From an uncultured Hyphomicrobiaceae bacterium (lineage in GTDB: Bacteria; Pseudomonadota; Alphaproteobacteria; Rhizobiales; Hyphomicrobiaceae), in contig CAJQQK010000102.1 of the NCBI GenBank assembly GCA_905480435.1, forward strand, positions 1 through 64,000: a stretch of DNA of 64,000 nt. Reading direction: 5' to 3'. The position numbers were made by a program, and so were the translations under genes. This document shows positions 45,164 to 54,297 of this stretch, piece by piece (the first letter of the stretch is position 1; each line of letters begins with the position of its first letter). The notes below the pieces were generated by a model that searched no databases, was not told the DNA's origin, and worked only from the letters and a program-made list of their open reading frames with translations.

Positions 45164-46618
45164 ATGACTAAAGCAGCGATGACGAAATCCGCTTTGGAAG
45201 AAGTTCTCAGCATTCGCGGTGGCGAGCAACCTGATGCGGACGAACTCCAGGTTTCGGGGCATGATCCGGTGTTTTCGACCCAATTCAAGGTCGGTGAAAC
45301 CTGTGCGGCGGTGCTTGGCGGTGTCGGCACCGCGATCAATGATATCCATGAAATCAAGACCGGCCGCCGTCAGACGGTTGCGATAGATGCTAGGCGCGCG
45401 GCAGCAGCCCTCAGAAGCACGCATTATTTGCAGACGCAGAATGCATCGGGTGAGTTTTCTGATGCGGTCAATTCGCGCCACGAGCATATGATCACCTGCA
45501 CACAACCTTGGCCGACAAAGGACGGACGCTGGTTCCTGCCACATTTCGGCTTGCCGAACCTGCAGGCGCGTGTCCAGAAAGTGCTCGGTTGCGAGTTCCA
45601 CCCGGAGGCCGTCGGCAAGGCCGTGGCTGGTTGGGATGCGCTTGACCTGGAAGCTGCCATCGACGAGGCGCGCGCCTGCGGTGGCATGGTGCGCAGTAAC
45701 GACGAATGGCTTGCCACCGAACACGGCAAGGCGCTGGCCGCCAAACCAATTGTCGAAATCATCAAGATCGCTGATGGCGACCCGGAGCCATTTCCAGCCG
45801 GACAACGTCCGCTATCAGGTATCCGAGCACTCGATCTGACGCGTATTCTTGCCGGCCCGATTGCAGCCCGGACGCTGGCTGAGAATGGCGCTGATGTCCT
45901 GATGATCACGGCTGAACATCTGCCGCAGATCAAAGAGCATGTGATGGATACCAGCCATGGCAAGCGCTCCACGTTCCTCAATCTCAAGGATAAAGCCGGC
46001 GCGGATCAGCTTCGTACATTGCTGCGTGATGCGGACGTTTTCTCGCAAGGCTACCGGCCGGGAGAGATGGCGAAGATGGGCTTTGCACCAGAAGAACTGG
46101 CCAAAGTTCGGCCAGGCATCGTGTGTCTATCGATTAGCTGCTTTGGTGCTGATGGGCCGTTCAGCCATCGCGCCGGCTGGGAGCAGGTTGCTCAGACAGT
46201 AACCGGCATTTGCCATGACGGCGGCGATACAAATGGTGGACGGCCAAAACTGCTGCCAGCTGCGGCCTGCGATTACACAACAGGGTATCTCGGGGCCTAC
46301 GGTGTCCTGCTGGCGCTTGCGCGCCGGGCCCGTGAAGGCGGCAGTTATCACGTCCGCGTCTCGCTCTGCCAATCCGGTATGTTTATCCACCGGCAGGGCA
46401 AGACCATGTTTGACGAGCAGGGCATGGACCTATCCGCAAACGAACTCAATGCCTTGCGCATCGAAACGCAGACCAGCCATGGGCCGCTACGTCATCTGGG
46501 GCCGGTCCTGGAGTTGTCGGAAACGAAACCGTATTGGGAGCGTCCGACCCCGAAGTTCGGCGGCAACAAACTCGAATGGCTTACTGTGCCAACAGGACAA
46601 GTCGAGGCTGCGAAGTAG
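45164..46618 (+). CDS. Class III CoA-transferase with truncated extra N-terminal half-domain
   Basis: A 484-residue CaiB/BaiF protein. Residues about 217-470 contain a CaiB domain N-terminal half: LSGIRALDLTRILAGPIAAR and a catalytic Asp in AAACDYTTGYLGAYGVLL. Residues 1-200 look like the C-terminal half of another such domain (IKTGRRQTVAIDARRAAAAL), without its Rossmann start. The layout could be a trimmed tandem fusion or a circularly rearranged single domain. GGGAGG precedes the ATG at 45164; a second ATG at 45179 is also possible. It belongs with the fused CoA-transferase and crotonase genes. Confidence 0.83.
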   Translation: MTKAAMTKSALEEVLSIRGGEQPDADELQVSGHDPVFSTQFKVGETCAAVLGGVGTAINDIHEIKTGRRQTVAIDARRAAAALRSTHYLQTQNASGEFSDAVNSRHEHMITCTQPWPTKDGRWFLPHFGLPNLQARVQKVLGCEFHPEAVGKAVAGWDALDLEAAIDEARACGGMVRSNDEWLATEHGKALAAKPIVEIIKIADGDPEPFPAGQRPLSGIRALDLTRILAGPIAARTLAENGADVLMITAEHLPQIKEHVMDTSHGKRSTFLNLKDKAGADQLRTLLRDADVFSQGYRPGEMAKMGFAPEELAKVRPGIVCLSISCFGADGPFSHRAGWEQVAQTVTGICHDGGDTNGGRPKLLPAAACDYTTGYLGAYGVLLALARRAREGGSYHVRVSLCQSGMFIHRQGKTMFDEQGMDLSANELNALRIETQTSHGPLRHLGPVLELSETKPYWERPTPKFGGNKLEWLTVPTGQVEAAK

Positions 46619-46696
46619 TGAAAGCGGGTGTCTATCTGGTGTCAATGGTTGCAGGGGGGGGCTTCCGCAACCGCAAGGCAGGAATTGCTGACATGA

Positions 46697-46720
46697 AAAT
46701 GGCCGCCCAACAGGCGGCCA
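46697..46720 (-). terminator. Terminator of the cold-shock gene
   Basis: Read on the minus strand, TGGCCGCC pairs perfectly with GGCGGCCA around TGTTG and is followed by TTTTC. It lies 36 bases after the cspA stop. Confidence 0.7.
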
Positions 46721-46755
46721 AGTTCAGAGCTCAAAAGATGTCTAGCCAAGAAGGC

Positions 46756-46965
46756 TTAGGCGTCGGCGATTGTACCAACAGCCAATTTGCCTGAGCGGCT
46801 GTCCGTCTCGGTGTCAAAGGAGACTTTCTGTCCTTCGCTCAGGTCTTGCATGCCGGCGCGTTCCAAAGCGGTGGCGTGGACGAAGACGTCGTTCCCGCCA
46901 TCATCTGGAGCAATGAAGCCGAAGCCTTTTTGAGAATTGTAGAATTTTACGGTGCCTAATTGCAT
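46756..46965 (-). CDS. cspA: Cold-shock domain protein
   Basis: RNA/DNA chaperone of 69 residues with a single OB-fold. RNP1 is KGFGFIAP and RNP2 is VFVHATAL. The start [10 protein letters not shown] is the standard beginning of the family. A 399-base hairpin-rich region lies upstream, consistent with the long structured leaders of cold-shock genes, although part of it is beyond the usual leader length. Confidence 0.95.
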   Translation of the reverse strand: MQLGTVKFYNSQKGFGFIAPDDGGNDVFVHATALERAGMQDLSEGQKVSFDTETDSRSGKLAVGTIADA

Positions 46966-47364
46966 AGGTGTTCTTTCAGTTTGTTATAAGAGTTTCGGCC
47001 ACGCGCAAACGCAGCTGAAACAGGTCGTCGATTTTTGGGGTTTGTCTGAACGAGCGCCTAGCAGAGCTAGGGCAAACGGCCTAAACGTCTGGCCAAAACC
47101 GGCTTAAAGTAAATGGTGCTTCCCGCAGCCAAATACAAGGCCTAAATTAGCCAATGCTGACCCACTTTGACATTTCGCTGTGACGATGCCCCCCAATTGG
47201 TCAACTTGGGGCGTCCGTTTTATGTGTATGGAGCATCTCAAAAGGGACCTTTTGAGACTTAACCGCGCTGGCTCGCAACGGCAGCAATCACGAATTGCTG
47301 ATTTTGGGACCATGTCCCCCACAAAAAGGAGATCCTGTGGGGAACTTTCCTGTGAATGTGACGC
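46966..47364. other. Hairpin-rich region upstream of cspA
   Basis: No gene is supported; the plus-strand ORF at 47180-47413 runs into a real gene and has no family features. Seen structures: the 22-bp palindrome at 47236-47257, GGGAC-cat-GTCCC (47306-47318) and CCCCACA/TGTGGGG (47317-47342). CCCCAA and TTGGGG (about 47190-47212) form another. On the minus strand TTATAA just before cspA could be a -10 box. Confidence 0.45.
47236..47257. repeat. 22-bp perfect palindrome
   Basis: TCTCAAAAGG and CCTTTTGAGA are perfectly complementary with a two-base centre (GA). It lies about 270 bases upstream of cspA and 108 bases after the DUF2939 gene. A symmetric protein-binding site is the simplest reading. 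Confidence 0.65.
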
Positions 47365-48201
47365 TCAGCGCTCCAGCAGGTTCGGAATTACTTTTGTGAT
47401 ACGCCAGTCGTAGTTGCGGAACGCCATTTCGGTCGTGACTTCCGGAGCACTTGCCTCAGGCGACCGTGCCACACCAACCTGCAAGGCAAGTGGTCCGTTG
47501 AAGCCAAAGCCCTTTATGTTGCTAAGGCCGTATGACGGCTTGCCACTGGACTTTCCATTGGATGGAGCGTCTCCGCCGTCACTCTTGCCTTCGCGCGATG
47601 GGAACAGCTTTCCAGCCAACTTCGTTGGATCGAGACCAATCTTGCCTGCGATGCCGCTAATAACTTTGCCGACTTCCTTGTTCTTCAGCAGACCGCCGAG
47701 GCCACCTGGTATCTTGAAGCCACCAATTGAGCTGCTGCTCTGATTATCACCATTTTTATCATTGCTGCCCTGGCCGAGAAATTTATCGAGCTTCAACACC
47801 GACGCAAGTCCGCCCATCTTGTTGATTTCGTCAAGCACGGCATCTTTGATCGCAGCATTAAGGTCGCCACCGTTTGAGTAGATCTCGGCAATGCGATTAG
47901 GTTCGACGACGCTGGCGAGTGCGCCATCGATAATCTTCTCGATATTGTCTCTCGGGATTTGGTCGCCGACAAGCTTTGTGGCCGGACCAAGATCCTTCAT
48001 GACCGTCTCTATGCGCGTATTGACTTGGGCCACAACAGGTCCGCGCATCGACTTGCGCACGCTCGGGAAATCAATTTTGGCCGCCAGCGTCTTGGGGTCA
48101 TTGCCCTCCAGGCCTTGATAGATGCTGTAGCCCGTGTACGCCGGCCAGGCGACATAGAACCCGATTGCGAGCAGCACAACGAGAAGTATCAAGCGTTTCA
48201 T
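47365..48201 (-). CDS. DUF2939 family protein
   Basis: A 278-residue protein with an N-terminal membrane helix or signal anchor (RLILLVVLLAIGFYVAWPAY). The region after it (YSIYQGLEGNDPKTLAAKIDFPSVRKSM) is the DUF2939 signature. A central Gly/Ser/Lys-rich linker (about 160-245) separates a C-terminal segment (MAFRNYDWRITKVIPN). A strong AGGAGG precedes the ATG at 48201. Function unknown; probably faces the periplasm. Confidence 0.82.
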   Translation of the reverse strand: MKRLILLVVLLAIGFYVAWPAYTGYSIYQGLEGNDPKTLAAKIDFPSVRKSMRGPVVAQVNTRIETVMKDLGPATKLVGDQIPRDNIEKIIDGALASVVEPNRIAEIYSNGGDLNAAIKDAVLDEINKMGGLASVLKLDKFLGQGSNDKNGDNQSSSSIGGFKIPGGLGGLLKNKEVGKVISGIAGKIGLDPTKLAGKLFPSREGKSDGGDAPSNGKSSGKPSYGLSNIKGFGFNGPLALQVGVARSPEASAPEVTTEMAFRNYDWRITKVIPNLLER

Positions 48202-48286
48202 TTCCGCCTCCTGAAATGAGTATGTGTTGTTACTTTGGCACCTTTTAAAGTGGGATAATGGCCGCTGCACGAAGGCAAAGATAGGG

Positions 48287-49399
48287 CTAAATTGGTGCCC
48301 AATCCGCCTCGGTCAGCGGGCGCGCTGGTGCGAACATACCAGCCATCACGGTGCGAACAGTGTCTTCGTCCAAGTCTTTGGTGATGAATACGAATTTTGA
48401 ACGCCGCTCATCTGACGGCCAGTCATCAAGAGTTGTAGGCGGATAGAACATATGCTGCACGCCGTGGACGACAAACGGCAGTGGCTCCCCGTCGACATTG
48501 ACGATCGCTTTAACGCGGAGCAGCTTGTCGCCGTGATGCTGGCGCAGCAGTTCCATAACAAACGACAACTTTGCCCCATCAAGCGGCTCATCATAGGTGA
48601 TGGCGAAGGAGCGGATACCGTGCGTATGGCGGTGCGCGAGCCCTTCGACACTATGTTGGTGGGTATGCTCATGAGTGTGCTCGTGGTCATGATGCCCGCA
48701 ATGCGGATCATCGCAATCTTCATCGTGGCCGTAGCGTTCACTGGCAAGCCAACCCTGGGCATGATGCTTGGCGGCAATCGGCTCGAACGCACCCAGTCCG
48801 GTAACCAACTGAGCTGCGCCGTCGCCATTGACGATCGTCGACAACTCCGCGGCTGGGTTGAGCGCACGTACGGTCGCTTCTGCCGCGGCGGATTGTTCTG
48901 CACCAGCGCGATCCGTCTTGGTCAGCACCAACCGATCAGCGACTGCAATTTGCTTGGCCGGCTCAAAATGGGCGTGTAGCTGATCATCAATCAGTTCTGC
49001 ATCGACAGTGGTGATGATGCCGTCGAGCTGGTAAATCCGAAACAGATCCTCTTCCGTCATCAGCGTGTGAGCGATTGGGGCTGGGTCTGCCAGCCCTGAC
49101 GTTTCGAGCACGATCCGGTTAAGCGCTGGAATAGTCCCGTCTTGCGCCTGACTGAAGAGCCGATTGAGCGCCTCAACCAGATCGCTGCGCACAGCACAGC
49201 ACACACAGCCGGACGGCAGCAGTACGGTTTCTTCCTTGGATGCCTCGATCAGCGCATCGTCGATGCCAACCTCACCAAACTCATTGACGATGATAGCCGT
49301 ACCTGCCATCGCCGGATCATTGAGCAAGGCCTTCAGCAAAGTTGTCTTGCCGCTGCCAAGGAAGCCAGTCAGCACGGTAATAGGAATAGGGATTTTCAC
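48287..49399 (-). CDS. CobW/COG0523 family metal-chaperone GTPase
   Basis: G3E GTPase of about 370 residues thought to deliver zinc or cobalt to a client enzyme. Walker A is GFLGSGKTT, the metal site GCVCC is intact, and the G4 motif appears as LTKTDRAG. A His/Asp-rich metal-binding loop (DPHCGHHDHEHTHEHTHQHS) sits between the GTPase and CobW C domains. The GTG at 49399 with GAGAG six bases upstream is preferred; an ATG at 49414 lacks a ribosome site. No zinc-uptake regulator site was seen. The client is unknown. Confidence 0.9.
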   Translation of the reverse strand: MKIPIPITVLTGFLGSGKTTLLKALLNDPAMAGTAIIVNEFGEVGIDDALIEASKEETVLLPSGCVCCAVRSDLVEALNRLFSQAQDGTIPALNRIVLETSGLADPAPIAHTLMTEEDLFRIYQLDGIITTVDAELIDDQLHAHFEPAKQIAVADRLVLTKTDRAGAEQSAAAEATVRALNPAAELSTIVNGDGAAQLVTGLGAFEPIAAKHHAQGWLASERYGHDEDCDDPHCGHHDHEHTHEHTHQHSVEGLAHRHTHGIRSFAITYDEPLDGAKLSFVMELLRQHHGDKLLRVKAIVNVDGEPLPFVVHGVQHMFYPPTTLDDWPSDERRSKFVFITKDLDEDTVRTVMAGMFAPARPLTEADWAPI

Positions 49400-49473
49400 G
49401 CAGATCTCTCGCATCTGGTCATTGGGTCTGCTATCCGCTCGCACAGGACGCATTGGTATGCAAGGAACACGTG

Positions 49474-50202
49474 ATGGCCAAGGTGGCAACAAAATCGGCG
49501 CGGGTCGCAACAAAGACACCAGTCGGAGCCACAACGAAGCGAGCGCGTTCCGTCGCTGAGACAGCGGCTCGTAAGGCTGTAATCGTAACGGCGCTTGAAA
49601 TGAGCCGCTCAGGCCTATCGCCAGGGCGGTCAGGTAATGTATCGCAGCGCTTTGGCGATGGCATGCTGATCACGCCATCAGGTATGGCTTACGATACGCT
49701 GAAGCCGTCAGATATCGTCTATGTTGAAGCGGATGGTGCCGTTGCCAAGGGCGCGCGCAAGCCGTCAAGCGAATGGCGATTCCACCTTTCCGCGTACCAT
49801 GCCCGGCCTGACGGCTACGCCATCGTCCATACACATTCATTGCATGCAACTGTCATTGCGTGCACGGGGCGGCCGATCCCGGCGTTCCATTACATGGTCG
49901 CCATTGCCGGTGGGCGCGACATTCCATGCGTGCCGTATTCCACGTTCGGCACGGAAGAGTTGGCGGCATACGTGGCGGATGGGCTAACTGAGCGCGACGC
50001 CTGCCTGATGGCCAACCATGGTCAGATCACGATCGCATCATGTTTAACCGGCGCCCTCGAGCTCGCGCACGAAATCGAAGTGCTCGCCGAGCAATACGCC
50101 AAGCTCCTCGCCATAATGCCGAAGCCGCCCGTGCTAGCGGATGATGAAATGGACGACGTGCTGAGACGCTTCAAAGGGTATGGGCAAAAGGCGCAAGGTT
50201 GA
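49474..50202 (+). CDS. Class II aldolase/adducin family protein
   Basis: Zinc-dependent aldolase, epimerase or dehydratase fold, 242 residues. The phosphate-binding segment is LITPSGMAYDTL; zinc ligands are seen in HTHSLHAT and in MANHGQIT. The catalytic Glu is probably in the GGRDIPCVPYSTFGTEEL region, but I am not certain. A basic N-terminal extension (about 35 residues) precedes the domain. AGGAA lies seven bases upstream. Members include fuculose-phosphate aldolase, MtnB and 5-methylthioribulose-phosphate aldolase. A link to the MTA salvage genes 18 kb away is possible but weak. Confidence 0.85.
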   Translation: MAKVATKSARVATKTPVGATTKRARSVAETAARKAVIVTALEMSRSGLSPGRSGNVSQRFGDGMLITPSGMAYDTLKPSDIVYVEADGAVAKGARKPSSEWRFHLSAYHARPDGYAIVHTHSLHATVIACTGRPIPAFHYMVAIAGGRDIPCVPYSTFGTEELAAYVADGLTERDACLMANHGQITIASCLTGALELAHEIEVLAEQYAKLLAIMPKPPVLADDEMDDVLRRFKGYGQKAQG

Positions 50203-50272
50203 GCGGCCAAGACCTTTCAAGATGCGGTTGCTACTTCAGCGTGCATCCTGAGAGGTCAAAGTCGACTGGCGC

Positions 50273-52144
50273 TTAAAACGCCTTGTCGCTGCCTTCGCGC
50301 CATTTGTTTCTGGGCACGAAGCCTGATTTGCGGGCATCGCGGGGTTCACTGACCCAGAGCTTGCGGTCAGGATGCATGCCGGAGCCTTGCGTTGCCGGAA
50401 CGGCTGAAAGGCGCATGCGATTGAGTAAGCGCGTATCAGCGTCGCCACAAGATGGGTGGATGCCACCGTTGTCTGCTACGACTTTCTCCCACGCAGCTTT
50501 GCGTGCGGCAAGCGTTGCCGGATCATCGAGCGCCGTGCAGTTGAGCTCGTTCTTGTTGAGATCGGCGATAATCTCGTCACCATCCTCAATGAACGCGGTT
50601 GGGCCGCCGAGAGCTGCTTCAGGGCCGACGTGCCCGATCACCAGTCCAACCGAGCCGCCTGAAAAACGCCCGTCAGTCATCAGTCCGACGGTGATGTCGC
50701 GCTCGCGGCAAAGAGTCGTGATGCGTGATGTTGAATCGAGCATTTCCGGCATACCAGGTGCGCCGCTAGGGCCTTCGTAGCGCACAACAATCATGTCGTG
50801 GTTCTTGAAACCCTCTGGATTATCTTCGAGAGCATTGAGCAGCCCTTGCTCGCCGGCAAATACACGAGCTTTGCCGCGGAACACGTTGTCCTCAAGGCCA
50901 GCTTCAACGCCGGCAAGCTTGAGAATGGCGCTGAATTCAGGCGATAGGTTGCCACCGAGAACGCGCAGGCCACCGGTTGGTTTGTAGGGCTTCTCAACCG
51001 AATAGACGACGCGACCATCCGCTGGTGCCGTATTAAGTCTGTTGATCTGTTCGCCAAGCGTTTCGCCGGTACAAGTCGGCACGTCTCCGTTCAAGAGGCC
51101 GGCGTCGAGCAGTTCCTTGGCGATCACTTGCACGCCGCCGATCTCATCAATGTCGACCATTGAATAGCGCCCGTATGGCCGCGCATCGGTCAGCACTGGC
51201 ACCATATGCTGCGAAAGATGGTTGAATTCTTCGGGCGTCATGATGTCGGCCCAGAAATTGCCAAAACCGGCGGCTCGCGCAATTTCAGGTGCGTGCAGAA
51301 CGACGTTGGTCGAGCCGCCGATCGCCATGGCGACAATAACCGCATTGCGAATGCTATCGCGCCCGACAATGTCACGCGGTGTCGTGCCAGCGTCGATCAT
51401 GCCTTTGAGGTAACCGACCAATTCGGCCGGGAAATCGTTCAGACGGCGTGGATCATCCGATGGTGGCGCAACCATGTGCAGTGGCTGCATGCCAACCACG
51501 GCAATGAACGTCTGCATGGTGTTGTAGGTGAACATGCCGCCACAGCTGCCGTAACCAGGGCAGGCCTCGCAGGCAATGCGGGCGCGGTGCGCTTCATCCG
51601 GGTGGCCGGCAACTTGATAGGCTGTAACCAGGTCGATGACTTCGTTGGTCTCAGAGTCGACACCCGGCCGGATTGGCCCGTCAGACATGATGATGGCCGG
51701 ACGATTGTGCTCAAGAATTGCAGCCAATGTGCCCACCGGGGGTTTGTCACAGGCAACAACGGCGATGGTGCCTTCAAGGCCGCTCGCGCTCAGGTGTTCA
51801 CAGACGCTGTCGTGTGTGACTTCGCGCCCGATCAGTGAGTAGCGCATCTCGCGCGTGCCGTTGCGAATGCCATCAGAGGTGGCGATGGTGTACTCAGGCT
51901 GCACTAAGCGCATCGGCATCTGTCCGGGCTCGCGGCCTAATTTCGACCGCAGGCATTCCTGAATGGCCTCAACTTTGCTCTGCACGCCCAAATAGCACTG
52001 GCTATCGCCCTTGTTGCCGATGACACCAACCGACGGCTCGTGAATCAAGTCGAGATCGGTGCCGAGTTCCCGCGCGATCCCATAGGTCTGCGTATTGCGG
52101 CCGGGATGCATATCGATGAGGACGGTCCTGGAATTCTTCGACAC
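50273..52144 (-). CDS. IlvD/Edd family dehydratase
   Basis: [Fe-S]-dependent dehydratase of about 623 residues acting on a dihydroxyacid or sugar acid. Three Cys at the positions expected for the cluster are seen: GDSQCYLGV, VACDKPPVG and GSCGGMFTYNTM. The catalytic Ser is in MTDGRFSGGSVGLVIGHVGPEA. The N-terminal region (SVGVIGNKGDSQCYLG) differs from standard IlvD, so a sugar-acid dehydratase is at least as likely as branched-chain synthesis. GTG at 52144 with AAGGAG is preferred over the ATG at 52177, which has no ribosome site. Confidence 0.87.
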   Translation of the reverse strand: MSKNSRTVLIDMHPGRNTQTYGIARELGTDLDLIHEPSVGVIGNKGDSQCYLGVQSKVEAIQECLRSKLGREPGQMPMRLVQPEYTIATSDGIRNGTREMRYSLIGREVTHDSVCEHLSASGLEGTIAVVACDKPPVGTLAAILEHNRPAIIMSDGPIRPGVDSETNEVIDLVTAYQVAGHPDEAHRARIACEACPGYGSCGGMFTYNTMQTFIAVVGMQPLHMVAPPSDDPRRLNDFPAELVGYLKGMIDAGTTPRDIVGRDSIRNAVIVAMAIGGSTNVVLHAPEIARAAGFGNFWADIMTPEEFNHLSQHMVPVLTDARPYGRYSMVDIDEIGGVQVIAKELLDAGLLNGDVPTCTGETLGEQINRLNTAPADGRVVYSVEKPYKPTGGLRVLGGNLSPEFSAILKLAGVEAGLEDNVFRGKARVFAGEQGLLNALEDNPEGFKNHDMIVVRYEGPSGAPGMPEMLDSTSRITTLCRERDITVGLMTDGRFSGGSVGLVIGHVGPEAALGGPTAFIEDGDEIIADLNKNELNCTALDDPATLAARKAAWEKVVADNGGIHPSCGDADTRLLNRMRLSAVPATQGSGMHPDRKLWVSEPRDARKSGFVPRNKWREGSDKAF

Positions 52145-52315
52145 CTTGGTAGTCTCCTTGAAAGGTTGGCAGGGCACCTAGATAAGGTCCTGCAGCGGTC
52201 AAGTACGGCGGCTCACAACCGGACGGTTTGCCTATCATAACAGCGTATGCGCTCGCCGCATCACGAATGGATCAAAGACGTTGCCGCCATCTTTACATTC
52301 TGAGGGCGGCGGGCC

Positions 52316-53413
52316 TCAAGTATTAAACCGGAAATGCATCACATCGCCGTCTTTGACGAGGTATTCTTTGCCCTCAAGACGCATCTTGCCGGCTTCTTTG
52401 CACGGCGTCTCGCCGCCAAGCGTGACATAGTCATTGTAGCCAATCGTCTCGGCACGAATGAAACCCTTTTCGAAGTCCGTGTGGATCACGCCGGCGGCTT
52501 TGGGCGCCTTGGTGCCGTCGGTGATCGTCCAGGCGCGTGCTTCCTTGGGGCCGACAGTGAAGTATGTAAGCAGCTCCAAGAGGCTATAACCAGCACCGAT
52601 CAGGCGGTTGAGGCCCGGTTCTTCGAGGCCAAGGTCTGCAAGGTACTCCACCCGTTCAGCTTCATCGAGGCCGGCAAGCTCAGCTTCGATCTTTGCTGAA
52701 ATGACTACGGCGACAGCGCCTTCGGCCTCGGCCCGTTCCTGCACCATCTTGGAAAATGCGTTGCCATCTGCAGCCGACTCTTCGTCGACGTTGCACACGT
52801 AAAGAATGGGTTTGGCGGTCAACATCTGTAGCATCTGCCACATCTGCTCATCAGCTGGCTCGATCTCGGCGAGCCGCGCTGGCTTGCCCTCGCGCAGCAA
52901 TTCCAAAGCTTTGTCGATCAGGACGATCTGAGCCTTGGCTTCCTTGTCCTGGCCTTTCGCGCGCTTCTCAAGGTTGGTGCGCCGGCGTTCCAGGCTATCG
53001 AGATCGGCGAGCATCAACTCTGTTTCGACTGTATCAGCGTCGGCGGCCGGATCGATACGGCCCTCAACGTGCGTGACGTCATCGTCTTCGAAGCAGCGCA
53101 GAACGTAGGCAATGGCATCGACTTCGCGGATGTGTGCAAGGAATTTATTGCCCAGACCCTCGCCTGTTGAGGCGCCACGCACGAGACCGGCGATATCGAC
53201 GAATGTCAGACGCGTTGGCAGGATTTGGGCAGATTTCGCGATCGCCGCCAGCTTGTCGAGGCGTGGGTCCGGCACCGGTACCTCGCCGACATTGGGCTCG
53301 ATTGTGCAGAACGGATAGTTTGCCGCTTCAGCCTGCGCCGTCTGCGTCAGAGCATTAAACAGCGTTGATTTGCCGACATTTGGCAGGCCGACGATACCGC
53401 ACTTAAAACCCAT
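52316..53413 (-). CDS. ychF: YchF/OLA1 ATPase
   Basis: Ribosome-associated TRAFAC ATPase, 365 residues. G1 is [14 protein letters not shown] and G3 is [12 protein letters not shown]. The G4 position reads NVDEE instead of NKxD, explaining the ATP preference of YchF. A coiled-coil insertion (about 130-175) and the C-terminal TGS-like domain ([17 protein letters not shown]) are present. It follows pth by 15 bases in the rplY-pth-ychF order typical of Alphaproteobacteria. Confidence 0.97.
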   Translation of the reverse strand: MGFKCGIVGLPNVGKSTLFNALTQTAQAEAANYPFCTIEPNVGEVPVPDPRLDKLAAIAKSAQILPTRLTFVDIAGLVRGASTGEGLGNKFLAHIREVDAIAYVLRCFEDDDVTHVEGRIDPAADADTVETELMLADLDSLERRRTNLEKRAKGQDKEAKAQIVLIDKALELLREGKPARLAEIEPADEQMWQMLQMLTAKPILYVCNVDEESAADGNAFSKMVQERAEAEGAVAVVISAKIEAELAGLDEAERVEYLADLGLEEPGLNRLIGAGYSLLELLTYFTVGPKEARAWTITDGTKAPKAAGVIHTDFEKGFIRAETIGYNDYVTLGGETPCKEAGKMRLEGKEYLVKDGDVMHFRFNT

Positions 53414-53427
53414 GAGAATTTGGTCCG

Positions 53428-54183
53428 TTAGTTGTCTTTGTTTTCGCGGGCCCCAAGCCAGCGCTTGAGATTGTCAGCGAGAGCAGATTGGCGTTTGTTG
53501 CCGCCCTCGCCGGAAGCGTGTCGCCCTGAGGACTTCTTTGCTGGTTTCGCCGGCGACTTGTCCGCGGCCGGTTTGCGCTCTTTTTTCTCGTCGCCGTTGT
53601 CGTCATCATCGCGGAAATCATTGAGTGCCTGAGCGACGCTGGTTTGAAACTTGTCGTGCGCGCCTTCAGTCAATTTCGGTGCAGCCATCGCCATGGCCTT
53701 CATCAGCACATCGAGGCCATCAAGATCGGCTTTGGGAAAGTCGTTCAGCACATAGTGCTTGACGGCATCCTTGTTGCCCGGGTGCCCGACGCCGATGCGT
53801 ACGCGCACAAAATCCGGTCCCATGTGCGACGCGATCGATCGCAACCCGTTATTACCAGCAAGCCCACCGCCAGTTTTGACACGGACTTTGCCAGGCGCCA
53901 GGTCAATCTCGTCATGAAATACAATGATGTCTTCAGCTTCGATCTTGTGGAACCGGGCAGCTTCGCTAACGGACCGGCCTGCCTCGTTGTAGAACGTCTG
54001 CGGGCACATCAGTAACGCTTTGTCGCCATCCAGTTCGACATCGCAAACAAGCGCCGAGAATTTCTTACGCCAACCGCTGCGACCGAACTCATCGGCAATC
54101 CGCTCAAGCGTCATGAAGCCAATGTTATGCCGGTTGCGCGCGTATTTGTCGCCGGGATTGCCAAGGCCGACAATGAGTTTCAT
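53428..54183 (-). CDS. pth: Peptidyl-tRNA hydrolase with charged C-terminal extension
   Basis: Hydrolyses peptidyl-tRNA released from stalled ribosomes. The catalytic core (about 1-190) has LIVGLGNPGDKYARNRHNIGF (Asn and the catalytic His) and HDEIDLAPGKVRVKTGGG with the Asp. Total length is 251 residues; about 60 extra residues form a Lys/Asp/Ser-rich tail (GDEKKERKPAADKSPAKPAK). Such tails are seen in several alphaproteobacteria and may aid RNA binding. Middle gene of rplY-pth-ychF. Confidence 0.96.
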   Translation of the reverse strand: MKLIVGLGNPGDKYARNRHNIGFMTLERIADEFGRSGWRKKFSALVCDVELDGDKALLMCPQTFYNEAGRSVSEAARFHKIEAEDIIVFHDEIDLAPGKVRVKTGGGLAGNNGLRSIASHMGPDFVRVRIGVGHPGNKDAVKHYVLNDFPKADLDGLDVLMKAMAMAAPKLTEGAHDKFQTSVAQALNDFRDDDDNGDEKKERKPAADKSPAKPAKKSSGRHASGEGGNKRQSALADNLKRWLGARENKDN

Positions 54184-54297
54184 GCCATGCCCCCTCTGGA
54201 ATTCAAACCACCTCTGGGATTGCCGGCCTCAGATGTGTGCGCTGGCGGCATGGGGGCGATGTCTATGCGCCGTCCGATTGCCGCCAGTTCAACCAAT

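Noticed and set aside
47180-47413. 77-residue plus-strand ORF upstream of cspA
   Set aside because: It runs antisense into the DUF2939 gene, covers several palindromes and has no recognisable features.
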